The notes under the pieces were generated by a model. That model saw only the letters and a program-made list of their open reading frames with translations. It had not been told where the DNA came from and did not search any database. This document shows positions 1 to 7,806 of a DNA stretch of 64,000 nt, piece by piece (the stretch's first letter is position 1; every line of letters starts with the position of its first letter). Position numbers and translations under genes: made by a program. The DNA is from Streptomyces sp. NBC_00490 (GTDB lineage Bacteria > Actinomycetota > Actinomycetes > Streptomycetales > Streptomycetaceae): NCBI RefSeq assembly GCF_036013645.1, contig NZ_CP107869.1, positions 10,478,001 to 10,542,000 of the forward strand, given 5' to 3'.

Positions 1-1
1 C

Positions 2-220
2 CTCGCTGCAGTCGAGGCGGCCGCGGGCCGGCCGGAAGAGGCGTGCGCGTATGCGCTCCGAGCTCTCGACCAGCTCGAGCGGACCTGGTACGCGACAGGC
101 ATGGACCGGGTTCGGGAGGTGCGGCGCACGCTAGCGCCGCACCAGCACGAACGATGTGTACGGGATCTCGACGACCGGTTGTACGGCTGGTCGACGACCG
201 TCAGCGCGTTGAGCCGTTGA
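2..220 (+). CDS. C-terminal end of a probable XRE/TPR-type regulator (5' partial)
   Basis: The frame is open from the window edge to a TGA at 218-220. It encodes about 72 residues that look like the helical tail of Streptomyces XRE regulators with TPR-like C-termini: an Ala-rich helix with RPEEACAYALRALDQLE, then RVREVRRTLAPH and a final RDLDDRLYGW. In such regulators the tail is the sensory part and the DNA-binding HTH lies at the N-terminus, which is outside the window here. The gene converges on the HAD gene and overlaps its 3' end by 20 bp. The family is inferred from the tail pattern only. Confidence 0.55.
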   Translation, partial: LAAVEAAAGRPEEACAYALRALDQLERTWYATGMDRVREVRRTLAPHQHERCVRDLDDRLYGWSTTVSALSR

Positions 221-863
221 ACTTCTTGATCAGACCGGACAGCTCCGAGAGGCTCTCGACACGGAACGCCGGGAGCCTTTCGGCTTCCTCACTCCGCCAC
301 TGAATCGTCGCCCACGGACCCCGGTGGACCAAAGCAGTGTGCATCCCCGCGGCCACTGCCGGCCGCAAGTCGTTGTCGACACGGTCGCCCACGTACAGAA
401 TCTCGTCGTTGCTGAAGGGCACGACCTTGGCAACACGCCGAAAGAACTCGAGGTCCGGCTTACTGGCACCCCAGTCGTCCGAGGTGCCGATCAGATCGAC
501 GTCGGCCGAGAACAGCTCCCGCAGGAGCTGGCCGGCCCGGATGGTCTGGTTACCCGCGATGCCCAGCCACAAGCCGTCCGCGCGCAGCTGCGCCAGCGCC
601 GGGCGAACGTCGTCGTACAGGTCGTCCTCGCCGAACGTCTCCGGTTGCCCAGCGGCTGCCCGCTGCTCGCGTTCCTCGTACAGATCGAAGCCAGGCCGAA
701 ACTCCTGGAACACCTCGCGGTAGTCGCGCCCCTGCGCGATGACCGCGCCGAACATCGCGTGGAAGGTGTGCCGGGGCACGTCGAGCCAGTCAGCCCATGT
801 CCCGTACTCCCGGGTCTCGTCCACCAGGCACTCACCGACATCGAACACCACTGCACGAATCAT
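201..863 (-). CDS. HAD-superfamily hydrolase
   Basis: A 220-residue cytosolic HAD-type phosphatase or dehalogenase-like enzyme; the substrate cannot be told. Motif I is FDVGECLVDE, with nucleophile Asp8 but Gly in place of the usual second Asp. Motif II is GIAGNQT, motif III Lys lies in SKPDLEFF, and motif IV is YVGDRVDNDL. All four motifs are in order and the length is normal for a cap-bearing HAD protein. The DxG form of motif I occurs in some HAD subfamilies and may affect the general acid, so enzyme activity is likely but not assured. The gene stands alone, converging on the partial regulator before it. Confidence 0.85.
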   Translation of the reverse strand: MIRAVVFDVGECLVDETREYGTWADWLDVPRHTFHAMFGAVIAQGRDYREVFQEFRPGFDLYEEREQRAAAGQPETFGEDDLYDDVRPALAQLRADGLWLGIAGNQTIRAGQLLRELFSADVDLIGTSDDWGASKPDLEFFRRVAKVVPFSNDEILYVGDRVDNDLRPAVAAGMHTALVHRGPWATIQWRSEEAERLPAFRVESLSELSGLIKKFNGSTR

Positions 864-1486
864 GACGGCAGGGTAGCGGGGCAGCGTAAAGGTGTCTCCG
901 GGCGGTGGAGGACGACGGCGTCTTCGTCTTCAAGACCATCCAGGAGAGCTAGACCTGGGCCTGCTCCAGCTGGAGTCGCCGCACTGCCAGGGGTCGGCCG
1001 CACGACGGCGGAAGCCCTTCAGAACAGGCAGCGCATCTGATCGCGGACCGCGTGTTGGGGCGGACTGCGTTGACCCCGCTCAACATCACCGTACGGTTCT
1101 GGGACTTGCCGGCCCGAGCGGCCAACGCCTGCGCGGTGCAAGCCAGATCGCGAGCCGACTATCCCTCATGGTGCGGTACGCCGACCGCAGCTCCACCACG
1201 CGTACGCGCAGCCTGCCGGAGCCCACCAATGACTCGCCCGCACTCGCCGCCGGACGCGCTGAGCCTGCTGACCGGTCGGATTCCAGCGAGCGAGAGTACG
1301 TGCGTTCGCGATCTACGCAGACAACCTACTGCCAACTGGGAGGGGCTATCGCCATCTCGGGCCCGGTGATTCCCGCCCGAGCGGCTCAATGCGCCGCAGA
1401 CCAGGCCTGTCGGCGCTCCGGGCCGGATGTTATAGGGGGAAAGCAGCTCCGTGCGGTGGCCAGCAGGGGTGGTCAGGCGGGCGGCG
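864..1486. other. Gap with no recognisable intact gene
   Basis: No convincing gene was found. The stretch ends in an IS21 helper-gene relic (1487-1600) and has short frames broken by stops on both strands, which fits decayed mobile DNA. A short tail ending in a TAG at 949-951 could be the end of a lost gene, but it is too short to identify. Confidence 0.4.
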
Positions 1487-1600
1487 CGAGAGACCTTGAT
1501 CATTACCAGCAACCGGGCGCCCAGCGACTGGTATCCCCTCTTCTCTAACCCCGTCGTCGCCGAGTCCCTCCTGGACCGGCTCATCAACACCAGCCACTGG
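1487..1600 (+). pseudogene. IS21-family helper ATPase (IstB-like) relic
   Basis: About 35 residues match the conserved C-terminal part of IstB-type ATPases: LIITSNRAPSDWYPLF, then the NPVVAESLLDRLINTSH block. In IstB this segment holds the sensor-1 TSNR motif and the conserved DRL motif. Nothing upstream continues the AAA domain (no Walker A or B in frame) and the frame turns to unrelated sequence after 1600. It is a short relic that cannot be functional. The name rests on the motif block alone, which is distinctive for this family. Confidence 0.7.
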
Positions 1601-1668
1601 AAGCCGGCGTGTAGGGCAGATTCGCTCGGCTGGGCCAAACCTGGCGCCAAGATCCACCATCTTGCTCT

Positions 1669-2832
1669 TCAGTTGGCTCGCACCGCGCCGTTCCACCGGG
1701 CGAGGCCTTCGAAAGCGTCTAGCGTACGGACGTCGTAGGGGCCGAACAACTCCCGGCAGTCACGGGCGAGTCGGTCGTATAGGGCGGCTGCTCCGCGGGT
1801 GTCGCCTGACTGGCCGGTGAGTTCCGCGTGTTCGGTGCGCGCGTCGATCAGAGGTTGGTCGCCACGGTCGTGAAGGATTTCTAGTTCGAAGATGCGCAAG
1901 TCCAGGGCCTCGATGTGCTGCGAGAGGCTGGTGCTGCTGTCGGGCGTGTCGGGTACTTCGGACCGTTCGATGGTGTCGTCTGTTGCGTCCAAAAGATGCG
2001 ACAGTTCGATTACTGCGCGTTCGGCCGCGCGGACGTTCTTGGGACGGTCGGCTGGGTCCTTTGCCAAGAGAATCCGGACGAGGCTGTCGAACTGGGCGGG
2101 AATTCCGGGGCGGTGGTCGCTCGGAAGCGCTGGCGTATCGTCCTGGTGCATCCGGCCCACGGTCATCGGGTCGTCGTGGGGGCTGCCGAAGGGCGGGTGC
2201 CCTGTCAGCATCTCGTAAAGAACGCAGCCGACGGAGTACAGGTCGCTGCGTTCGCTTCCGGTATCGCCGTGCCACCGCTCGGGGGCCTTGTAGAGGGGGG
2301 TGCCGGCAACGGTGTGCGTCTGGGTGATGCCGGCTAAGTAGGCCAGCCCGAAGTCGACAAGCTTCACGTCTCCCTTCCGGGTGATCATGATGTTGTCGGG
2401 TTTGATGTCGCGGTGAATGACCTTGGCGTCGTGTGCAGCGCCGAGGCCTTCGCAGATCTGGCGTGTCCAGCGCACGGTGCGCTCGAGCGGAAGCTTAGGC
2501 CCGGTCCTGAGGTGCTCGGCGAGAGATTCTCCCTCGACATACTCCATGACGATGTAGACGTCGCCCTCGTGTTCGTCACTGTCGTAGAGGTGGGCGACGC
2601 GTGAACTATTTATCCGAGCCATGGCCCGGGCTTCCCGCTGGAACATTCTCGCGGTCGACTCGGCAAAATCCGTGGGGGCGCCCTGTTGCATGAGACGGCG
2701 GTGTGCGAGGAACTTCATGGCCACGATGCGGTCCAGCTTCGTGTCCTCGGCAAGCCACACATCTCCCATGGCGCCACTGGTGGGCCCGCCCCTTCGCCTG
2801 TAACGGCCACCGATCAGCGTTGAAGTGGTCAC
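1669..2832 (-). CDS. Serine/threonine protein kinase, soluble
   Basis: A 387-residue Hanks-type kinase. Lys40 sits in VAMKFL, the helix-C Glu is about 67, the catalytic loop is HRDIKPDN (140-147), DFG is 160-162 and APE 183-185, so it should be active. There is no membrane segment or PASTA domain. After the kinase core (to about 275) comes a helical, TPR-like tail of about 110 residues. The GTG start at 2832 follows a GAGGGG ribosome site. The gene lies 39 bp downstream of, and on the same strand as, the coiled-coil membrane protein at 2872-4638, so they are probably co-transcribed and that protein is the obvious candidate substrate or anchor. Confidence 0.9.
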   Translation of the reverse strand: MTTSTLIGGRYRRRGGPTSGAMGDVWLAEDTKLDRIVAMKFLAHRRLMQQGAPTDFAESTARMFQREARAMARINSSRVAHLYDSDEHEGDVYIVMEYVEGESLAEHLRTGPKLPLERTVRWTRQICEGLGAAHDAKVIHRDIKPDNIMITRKGDVKLVDFGLAYLAGITQTHTVAGTPLYKAPERWHGDTGSERSDLYSVGCVLYEMLTGHPPFGSPHDDPMTVGRMHQDDTPALPSDHRPGIPAQFDSLVRILLAKDPADRPKNVRAAERAVIELSHLLDATDDTIERSEVPDTPDSSTSLSQHIEALDLRIFELEILHDRGDQPLIDARTEHAELTGQSGDTRGAAALYDRLARDCRELFGPYDVRTLDAFEGLARWNGAVRAN

Positions 2833-2871
2833 TCCTCGCCCCTCCTGCTTGTCCGGTCGCCTCGCCGGTGG

Positions 2872-4638
2872 TCAGTGCTGCTCGAAGTGCCCGCCCCAGC
2901 GGGTGAGGGCTTCCCGGCCCTGCATGCCCTCGTGCCATTCTGTGAAGAAGTCCTCCCGTTGCTGCAGTGCCCTTGCCAGCGTTGCGACGGCAGCATGACG
3001 CATCTGGTCGCCCTGCTCACGCACGTGCCTCTTCCGTATAGAAACGCCGCATATTTCCCATAGAACCCATATGGCGGCAATGAAGGTGAGAAGGAGGAAC
3101 AGATACTGCGATGCACCGTCGAGAAACGGCACCACGAGTGTCCCGGTGACGATTCCGAACAGCAGAGCGATGCAGACACGGGGCCAGCGACGCACCACGG
3201 CGTCGGACCGAGCCTGCGTATCATGCTCTAGGCGCGCGGCGAGGTCGTCAACGAGCGGGCCCGGCTCCACGGTCTGCTGTGGGTGCGTTGGCAGAGTCCA
3301 TGAGTAGCCCGCGATGCTCAGCGTGATTCGGCTGGGGAGGTAATTCCGTGACTCTGTGACGACTCGATCGGCGGCTTTCTCTAGACTTGGCCAGATGGCG
3401 CGGAGGGCCATGCGGCGGGCCGGAGTGCCCAGCGGTGCGGTGTCCGGGGCGAAGACGGCCTGGTCGAGGAGCGTCATGAAGGGCACCGGCTCGGTTTCCG
3501 GGCCCAGAGGTGACTCGTGTGCCTGTGCGGCTGCATCCAGGTCTCCCCCGTGTTCGATGATGCGTTCGAGCTGACGCATTTGCTCATGCAGGTGCGCCTC
3601 GTCGGGTTCGAGTTGGTTGATGAGGCGTTCGAGGGCGGTTTCGACGTAGCGGCCATCGCTGACAGGCCGGTCGACTCCATACGGGCCGTCGGGGAAAGTC
3701 AGGCGGAGGTAGGCGAGGGTTCTCTCGGGTACGGTAGCGAGTTCCCAGCCATACTTAAGGTCGTTCCACTGGTCCGCGCATGTCTCGCGCAGTGCCGTGT
3801 ACTCCTTGTCGGGCAGCTGTTGGCGCAGATTGCGCAGCCGGGTCCCCCATTGAGTGCCGCCGACAAGCGTGCGGTGCTTGCTCTGGTTCCAGCCCGCCAT
3901 GGCCTGCCGGGTGTAACTGAGCGCGTCTTCCCCTAGCTCGTTGCTTGCGATGGCGTCCAGGACGACACAAAAGTCCTGACCGAGTTCCTCAGGATTGAGC
4001 GACTGGAGATAGGTGTCCATCCATGCAGCTGCCTCGGCCTCATTTCCGAGGCGGGAAGCAGTCAGGGCGAAGAACAGGTTGGCCTTGGCCGCGTCCAGGG
4101 TGCAGGCGTGAGCCTGAGCGCGCTCGCCCGGCGCGGCTTCGTCACGGAAGTTGGCAGCCACCGCCATGATCGCCGGGGCCAGCCAGTAGGTCGGTTCGAG
4201 GAGCAGCCGTTCCTCGACGCAGGACCGTACCGTGCTTTTGTTGACCAAGTTCCTGCGCACAGCGTGTGCGGTAAGGGTATGTACCAGCCCGCGGGCCAGG
4301 GTGCGGGTCTGCTTGCGTTGGGCGAAGTCCGCGTGGAAAACGGTGGTCAGGCGGGCCAGCTCGGCCTGCGCCCGGGCCACCTCGCGATCGCGGCCGTACT
4401 GCTCGATGAAGGTGTCCAAGACCTGTCGGGTGTCGCTGACCGCGCTCTCGAGTCCCGCCACCTTCTGTTTGACTTCGGTGATGCCATTCCGTAGTTGGAC
4501 TACGTCGGCGTGTACGCCGTGCAGACCGACCTCGAAGGCATTCAACCTTCCGCCATGACGGACCTGCTCTTCTCCCACACCCTCCAGCCGTTCGGTGATC
4601 CGGTCCAGGGCTGAGCCCGTCTCACTCCGGTCCTCCAT
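2872..4638 (-). CDS. Coiled-coil protein with two C-terminal membrane helices, unknown function
   Basis: A 588-residue protein of no family I recognise. Residues about 1-100 are heptad-rich (ERLEGVGEEQV, VKQKVAGLESAVSDTRQVL) and look like a coiled coil. A helical middle follows, then a hairpin of two hydrophobic segments (about 490-510 and 515-536, separated by FLDGASQ), and a charged cytosolic tail of about 50 residues. The ATG start has a G-rich ribosome site (GGGGGGA). It is the first gene of a two-gene unit with the kinase at 1669. The layout suggests a membrane-anchored sensor or effector controlled by phosphorylation; this is inference. Confidence 0.75.
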   Translation of the reverse strand: MEDRSETGSALDRITERLEGVGEEQVRHGGRLNAFEVGLHGVHADVVQLRNGITEVKQKVAGLESAVSDTRQVLDTFIEQYGRDREVARAQAELARLTTVFHADFAQRKQTRTLARGLVHTLTAHAVRRNLVNKSTVRSCVEERLLLEPTYWLAPAIMAVAANFRDEAAPGERAQAHACTLDAAKANLFFALTASRLGNEAEAAAWMDTYLQSLNPEELGQDFCVVLDAIASNELGEDALSYTRQAMAGWNQSKHRTLVGGTQWGTRLRNLRQQLPDKEYTALRETCADQWNDLKYGWELATVPERTLAYLRLTFPDGPYGVDRPVSDGRYVETALERLINQLEPDEAHLHEQMRQLERIIEHGGDLDAAAQAHESPLGPETEPVPFMTLLDQAVFAPDTAPLGTPARRMALRAIWPSLEKAADRVVTESRNYLPSRITLSIAGYSWTLPTHPQQTVEPGPLVDDLAARLEHDTQARSDAVVRRWPRVCIALLFGIVTGTLVVPFLDGASQYLFLLLTFIAAIWVLWEICGVSIRKRHVREQGDQMRHAAVATLARALQQREDFFTEWHEGMQGREALTRWGGHFEQH

Positions 4639-4683
4639 GACGTCCCCCCATGGTCATCGCGGCCCTGACGTTCTCACTCATTA

Positions 4684-4712
4684 TTGAGTGCGTGCATACT
4701 TTGCACGCTCAA
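4684..4712. promoter_or_regulatory. Palindromic operator candidate in a divergent promoter region
   Basis: The arms TTGAGTGCGTGCA and TGCACGCTCAA face each other around a 5-base centre; they match except for two extra bases in the left arm. A TAAAAT at 4719-4724 could be the -10 of the rightward gene. The palindrome sits between the divergent genes starting at 4638 and 4814, where a dimeric repressor could control both. Confidence 0.4.
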
Positions 4713-4813
4713 CTGGCCTAAAATGTACGGTGGTTGGTCACGGACCGCCGGTGGTGAAGGGTGCGAAATGGCAGTATGACCTGTCGAAGCCAGTACACGG
4801 ACGGGGACGAGCC

Positions 4814-5533
4814 TTGCGTGAGATCGCTTACCTATCAGAGGGAAAACTGCGGCAGTTCGTGGCTGCACCCCGACGTATACCGCGCACGAGTGCCCTTCGC
4901 GTGACCACACCCCTCGGCGGTATCGACATAGACACGCCAACCGCGGACGGCGAGCTCGGGCAGCAGCGGCACCTGCAGCAGGTGTACCGACACTTGGAGA
5001 TCGTTGCGGAGTGGTACACCGCACCAGAGCTGCGTCCCGGCCAGTGGGTACAGTTCGAAGCCCCGCTACGGTGCGTGACGCTCAGCGGCGCCCACCAGGA
5101 CCTCGTGCTGTTCGTAGACTCGGCGCGGGAGCAGCACGCGAACCCCGCGACAGCCGGGGACTGCCGGCTACTGATGCACGGATCGGCCCGGCATTTGCGG
5201 GGCTGGACGCCGACGCCGGTGGACGGCCCCGAGCTTGAGGTGGTGAACTCCGCATCCAGTCTGGGCGCGTCCTTCGTCACCCGAGCCGGACAGGTAGTCC
5301 AGGAACTCACCCGGCACCGTGAGCCGATGCCCGAGGGCCAGCCGACAGCCGCCGACCTGCACAGGCGTGGCGTTCAGGCATTGCTGCATGCCCTGGACGA
5401 GGAGGAAATCGGCATCGACACAGCCACAGTGATGACCGGGTATGCGCGTGTCACTGGGCTTCTTCCTGGCACTGACACTACCTCCCGATGCCTGGTGGCA
5501 AGTCCTCTCGTCGTGGAGTATGCGGCAGTTTGA
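4814..5533 (+). CDS. SAVMC3_10250-family (DUF7019-like) protein, unknown function
   Basis: The protein is 239 residues from a TTG start at 4814 (MREIAYLSEGKLRQF). The open frame extends about 42 codons upstream, but that part has no protein character and would overlap the operator, so I chose the TTG. The sequence resembles from memory a Streptomyces family called SAVMC3_10250, with a conserved YLSEGKLRQF start, a WVQFEAPLRC motif in the middle, a LLMHGSARHLRGW block, and a VVEY ending. Its function is unknown. No transmembrane or enzyme motif is evident. It is divergent from the kinase unit and shares its intergenic operator. Confidence 0.7.
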   Translation: MREIAYLSEGKLRQFVAAPRRIPRTSALRVTTPLGGIDIDTPTADGELGQQRHLQQVYRHLEIVAEWYTAPELRPGQWVQFEAPLRCVTLSGAHQDLVLFVDSAREQHANPATAGDCRLLMHGSARHLRGWTPTPVDGPELEVVNSASSLGASFVTRAGQVVQELTRHREPMPEGQPTAADLHRRGVQALLHALDEEEIGIDTATVMTGYARVTGLLPGTDTTSRCLVASPLVVEYAAV

Positions 5534-5631
5534 ACCGCCCCGGCTTTGATCGAGACTCTAGGTTGCGGCTGTGAGCTGGGACTTTGTGATTCTACCGGTA
5601 GTGGTTGGTCTCGTATTCGGCGAGTGGGATG

Positions 5632-5937
5632 GTCGTCGCGAAGATCACCGACGACGCCGAGGAGCTGCTGGCGTTCTACGACTTCCCGGCCGAGCACTGG
5701 ATCCACCTGCGGACCACGAACCCCATCGAATCGACGTTCTCCACCGTCAAGCTCCGCGCCAAGGTCACCCGTGGCGCCGGCAGCCCGGCCGCTGCCCTGG
5801 CGACGGTGTTCAAGCTCGTCGAGTCCGCCCAGGCCCGGTGGCGCGCGGTCACCGGAGCCCACCTCGTCGCCCTGGTCCGCACCGGGGCCCGGTTCGAGAA
5901 CGGCATCCTGATCGAGCGACAGGAGCAGGCAGCGTGA
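5632..5937 (+). pseudogene. IS256-family (mutator-type) transposase, C-terminal relic
   Basis: About 100 residues match the C-terminal end of IS256 transposases: the LRTTNPIESTFSTVKLR block, which carries the last catalytic Glu, then GAGSPAAALATVFKLVESAQ and RFENGILIER. The N-terminal two thirds, including both catalytic Asp residues, are missing upstream of about 5632, so it cannot transpose. The TGA at 5935-5937 overlaps the GTG start of the next gene in a GTGA arrangement. Confidence 0.85.
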
Positions 5938-6287
5938 ACACGGTGAAGGACTACGGCAGCTGCCAGATCTACCTGCGGGGCGGCAATCGCGAGTCCGTGA
6001 CCGCGCTCGTCGCGGCAACCCTCGGAGCATCCGCCGACGATCACTACGCGGTTCGATCAGGCCGGATGGTCTTCGAGATCCGGCACAACCCGGACGACGG
6101 GCTGGCCGCCGACTTCATCGGGTGGCCGTTCACGATCGAGGCGGAAGCCGACGACCCCGACCCCGTCCTCGTCGAAGCAGTGTCACGCGTGCTCAAAGCA
6201 GTCTGGAACCGCGGCCTCGACGCCGTTGCCGCCTGCGACTTCGAGGACGAGCTCCTGGACCTCGGCGGACTCCCGCGCTATCGCTGA
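5934..6287 (+). CDS. Small hypothetical protein coupled to the IS256 relic
   Basis: A 117-residue acidic protein starting at GTG 5934, which overlaps the transposase stop by 4 bp, a spacing typical of translational coupling. It looks like a compact alpha/beta protein: SCQIYLRGGNRESV at the start, IRHNPDD and WPFTIEAEADDPDP in the middle, and an acidic CDFEDELLDLGG near the end. I do not recognise the family. The size and charge would suit an immunity or antitoxin-like protein, or an IS passenger. It may no longer be expressed, because the transposase ahead of it has lost its 5' end. Confidence 0.55.
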   Translation: MNTVKDYGSCQIYLRGGNRESVTALVAATLGASADDHYAVRSGRMVFEIRHNPDDGLAADFIGWPFTIEAEADDPDPVLVEAVSRVLKAVWNRGLDAVAACDFEDELLDLGGLPRYR

Positions 6288-6524
6288 ACCACGCCGAATC
6301 CACAGGTCTTGACTATTCCTCCCTGTGCAGTCGGCCTCGTACATCACCGCGCTCGACCAGGAATACCGGCCCCCGGCCCTGCTCGAGACCGCTCTGCGAC
6401 GTCGTCCCGCCGAGCCCCGGTCGGCGGGCCTGAACCCCCGGGGGCCCGGCAGCAGTGGGCCCGGGGACGTGGCCCGGTTCCTGGCACACCGCGGGCAGGT
6501 GCACGCACGCCCACACCGACAACA

Positions 6525-6740
6525 CCGTCCCCGAGTCCAGGAAGGACGCCGACGCGCTCTACGCCGCGGCCGGGAAGCGGACGGGTGCGGCGGTTGCCGC
6601 GGGTCTCGGTATCACCGCGCAGTCGCCCCGGACCTGGCTGCGCAAGGACGAGACCCAGGCCGCGCCCGAGGACGGCGATGGCAGCGTGAGCGCGGCGGGG
6701 GAGCTGGCCCGGCTGCGGGCGGACAACGCCCGGCTGTTGT
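6525..6740 (+). pseudogene. IS3-family OrfA (HTH) relic
   Basis: The segment encodes ALYAAAGKRTGAAVAAGLGI, then TAQSPRTWLRKDE and ELARLRADNARLL. This is the HTH plus leucine-zipper pattern of IS3-family OrfA. The start of the protein is degraded, and sequence after DNARLL is replaced where the 250-bp inverted-repeat element begins. OrfB is absent. It is a non-functional remnant. Confidence 0.7.
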
Positions 6741-6748
6741 ATGGCAAA

Positions 6749-6998
6749 GGAGCTGCGCTCAGCTCGACACTGCCCCACCCGCGAAGCCGACTGCAAGGTC
6801 TCCCAGTACGTCGCAAGTAGTGCCTGCCCACTGCTTCATCCTGCTCGAGTTCGGTTCATCAGCCATGCGGTTCTCCTCACGCTCGTTCGTCTCCATGTCC
6901 TGGTTGTTGCTCAATTTCGATGCCAGGATCTTGCAGATAACGGCTACCGCGAAGAGGGACAGTGCGAGACTCGGCAATGCCGAGCTCAGCGCAGCTCC
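6749..6998. repeat. 250-bp element with 26-bp terminal inverted repeats (MITE-like)
   Basis: Bases 6749-6774 on the + strand and 6973-6998 on the - strand match at 23 of 26 positions, both beginning GGAGCTGCGCT and ending TGCC. They face inward around 198 bp. No transposase lies inside. The left repeat begins exactly where the IS3 OrfA relic is interrupted, which fits insertion of a small non-autonomous element, although no clear target duplication flanks it. Confidence 0.45.
6759..6977 (-). CDS. Possible small one-TM protein inside the inverted-repeat element
   Basis: A 72-codon frame from TTG 6977. A hydrophobic N-terminus (SLALSLFAVAVICKILA) is followed by a polar, Glu- and Asn-rich stretch (NEREENRMADE) and a Gly/Ala-rich end. 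The codon use is less GC-rich than its neighbours. There is no ribosome site at a good distance, and the frame overlaps both inverted repeats, so it may be a chance frame or the trapped end of a lost gene. Treat as doubtful. Confidence 0.25.
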   Translation of the reverse strand: MPSLALSLFAVAVICKILASKLSNNQDMETNEREENRMADEPNSSRMKQWAGTTCDVLGDLAVGFAGGAVSS

Positions 6999-7039
6999 AA
7001 GGCGAGTCTAGCTTGCGCACGCAGCTGACGGAGTTTCAA

Positions 7040-7330
7040 TCTCGGGCTCAGCGGCCGAGTTCCAGGGGCAGGGTCAGGCCGGCGATGACGGTGTCCAGGT
7101 CTCGTTCCAGTCCTGTGGCGAGGGGATGCGGAGGCTGGGAAGCCGTTCTGTCGGACGGCGTCGAGAGCCAGTCCGGCAGGCCTTTCACTCTGGGGCTCGG
7201 TCAGGATGGTCGCAAAGGGGCTGACGTGGCGGGTGAGGGCGGGTATCTCGGGGCAGTTGGTCGAGACGGTCTTAAGCGGGAGCTCTTCGGACTTGGTGAG
7301 GTTCTCGGGGCGGCGGAGGGGCCATCCGGC
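7040..7330 (-). pseudogene. ISL3-family transposase relic with frameshifts
   Basis: Read on the minus strand, pieces of an ISL3 transposase C-terminal half appear in order but in shifting frames: CPEIPALTRHVSPFATIL, then a LPSL block, then LATGLERDLDTVIAGLTLPWNS. The final catalytic Glu segment (usually EGHVNRIK) is lost. At least two frame changes separate the blocks. It is clearly dead. It is distinct from the intact ISL3 copy at 14.5 kb, whose matching block reads differently. Confidence 0.75.
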
Positions 7331-7806
7331 GACTCAGCGTCGTGAGCGCTTGCGAGTGCCTGGCCTGCGGTGTCGGAGGAGGTGAGCACTGCTGCCCGCA
7401 GAGCCCGCTGCTGATCATGAGCAGTCCGGCCCAGTGAGAGCAGACTTCGCAGACTGGTGCCATGACGACACCGCTGGGCGCGAGCTCCGCTACTCACCGA
7501 ACGGCGGGTTCGGAGAGTGCTCATGATCACGCGGAATTCAGCCGAGCTCACGGCAGAGGGGGCACACCGGACCAGTTCGGCGATACTTCTTCATCCGTCG
7601 GGCGCCGCCGACAGCAGGCCCGAAGTGTTGGAGTTGCCGCGAGTGGACTCTTTTTCGTCCCTCATGACTTTCATGCCACTCGCATCTGGAGAGGAGGCGA
7701 GTTGGAGTGGTTTCCGTGTGCAGGCAGCGGCGGCTCCCCTACAGTCGTAGCACTCACTGCGACGGGGAAAGCCGGAGCATGGCGCGCGGCGCTTGGGGGC
7801 GTAGTC
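7331..7806. other. Upstream region of the trypsin/NTase operon, no gene recognised
   Basis: Nothing convincing is coded here. The open frame of the next gene continues back to 7462, but that extension is low-complexity and lacks a ribosome site, so I leave it out of the protein. The operon promoter should lie in this stretch; no clear -10/-35 pair was identified. Confidence 0.4.

Noticed and set aside
892..1548. Long open frame on the + strand
   Set aside because: Low-complexity Arg/Ser/Gly composition with no ribosome site or family pattern, overlapping an IS21 relic in another frame.
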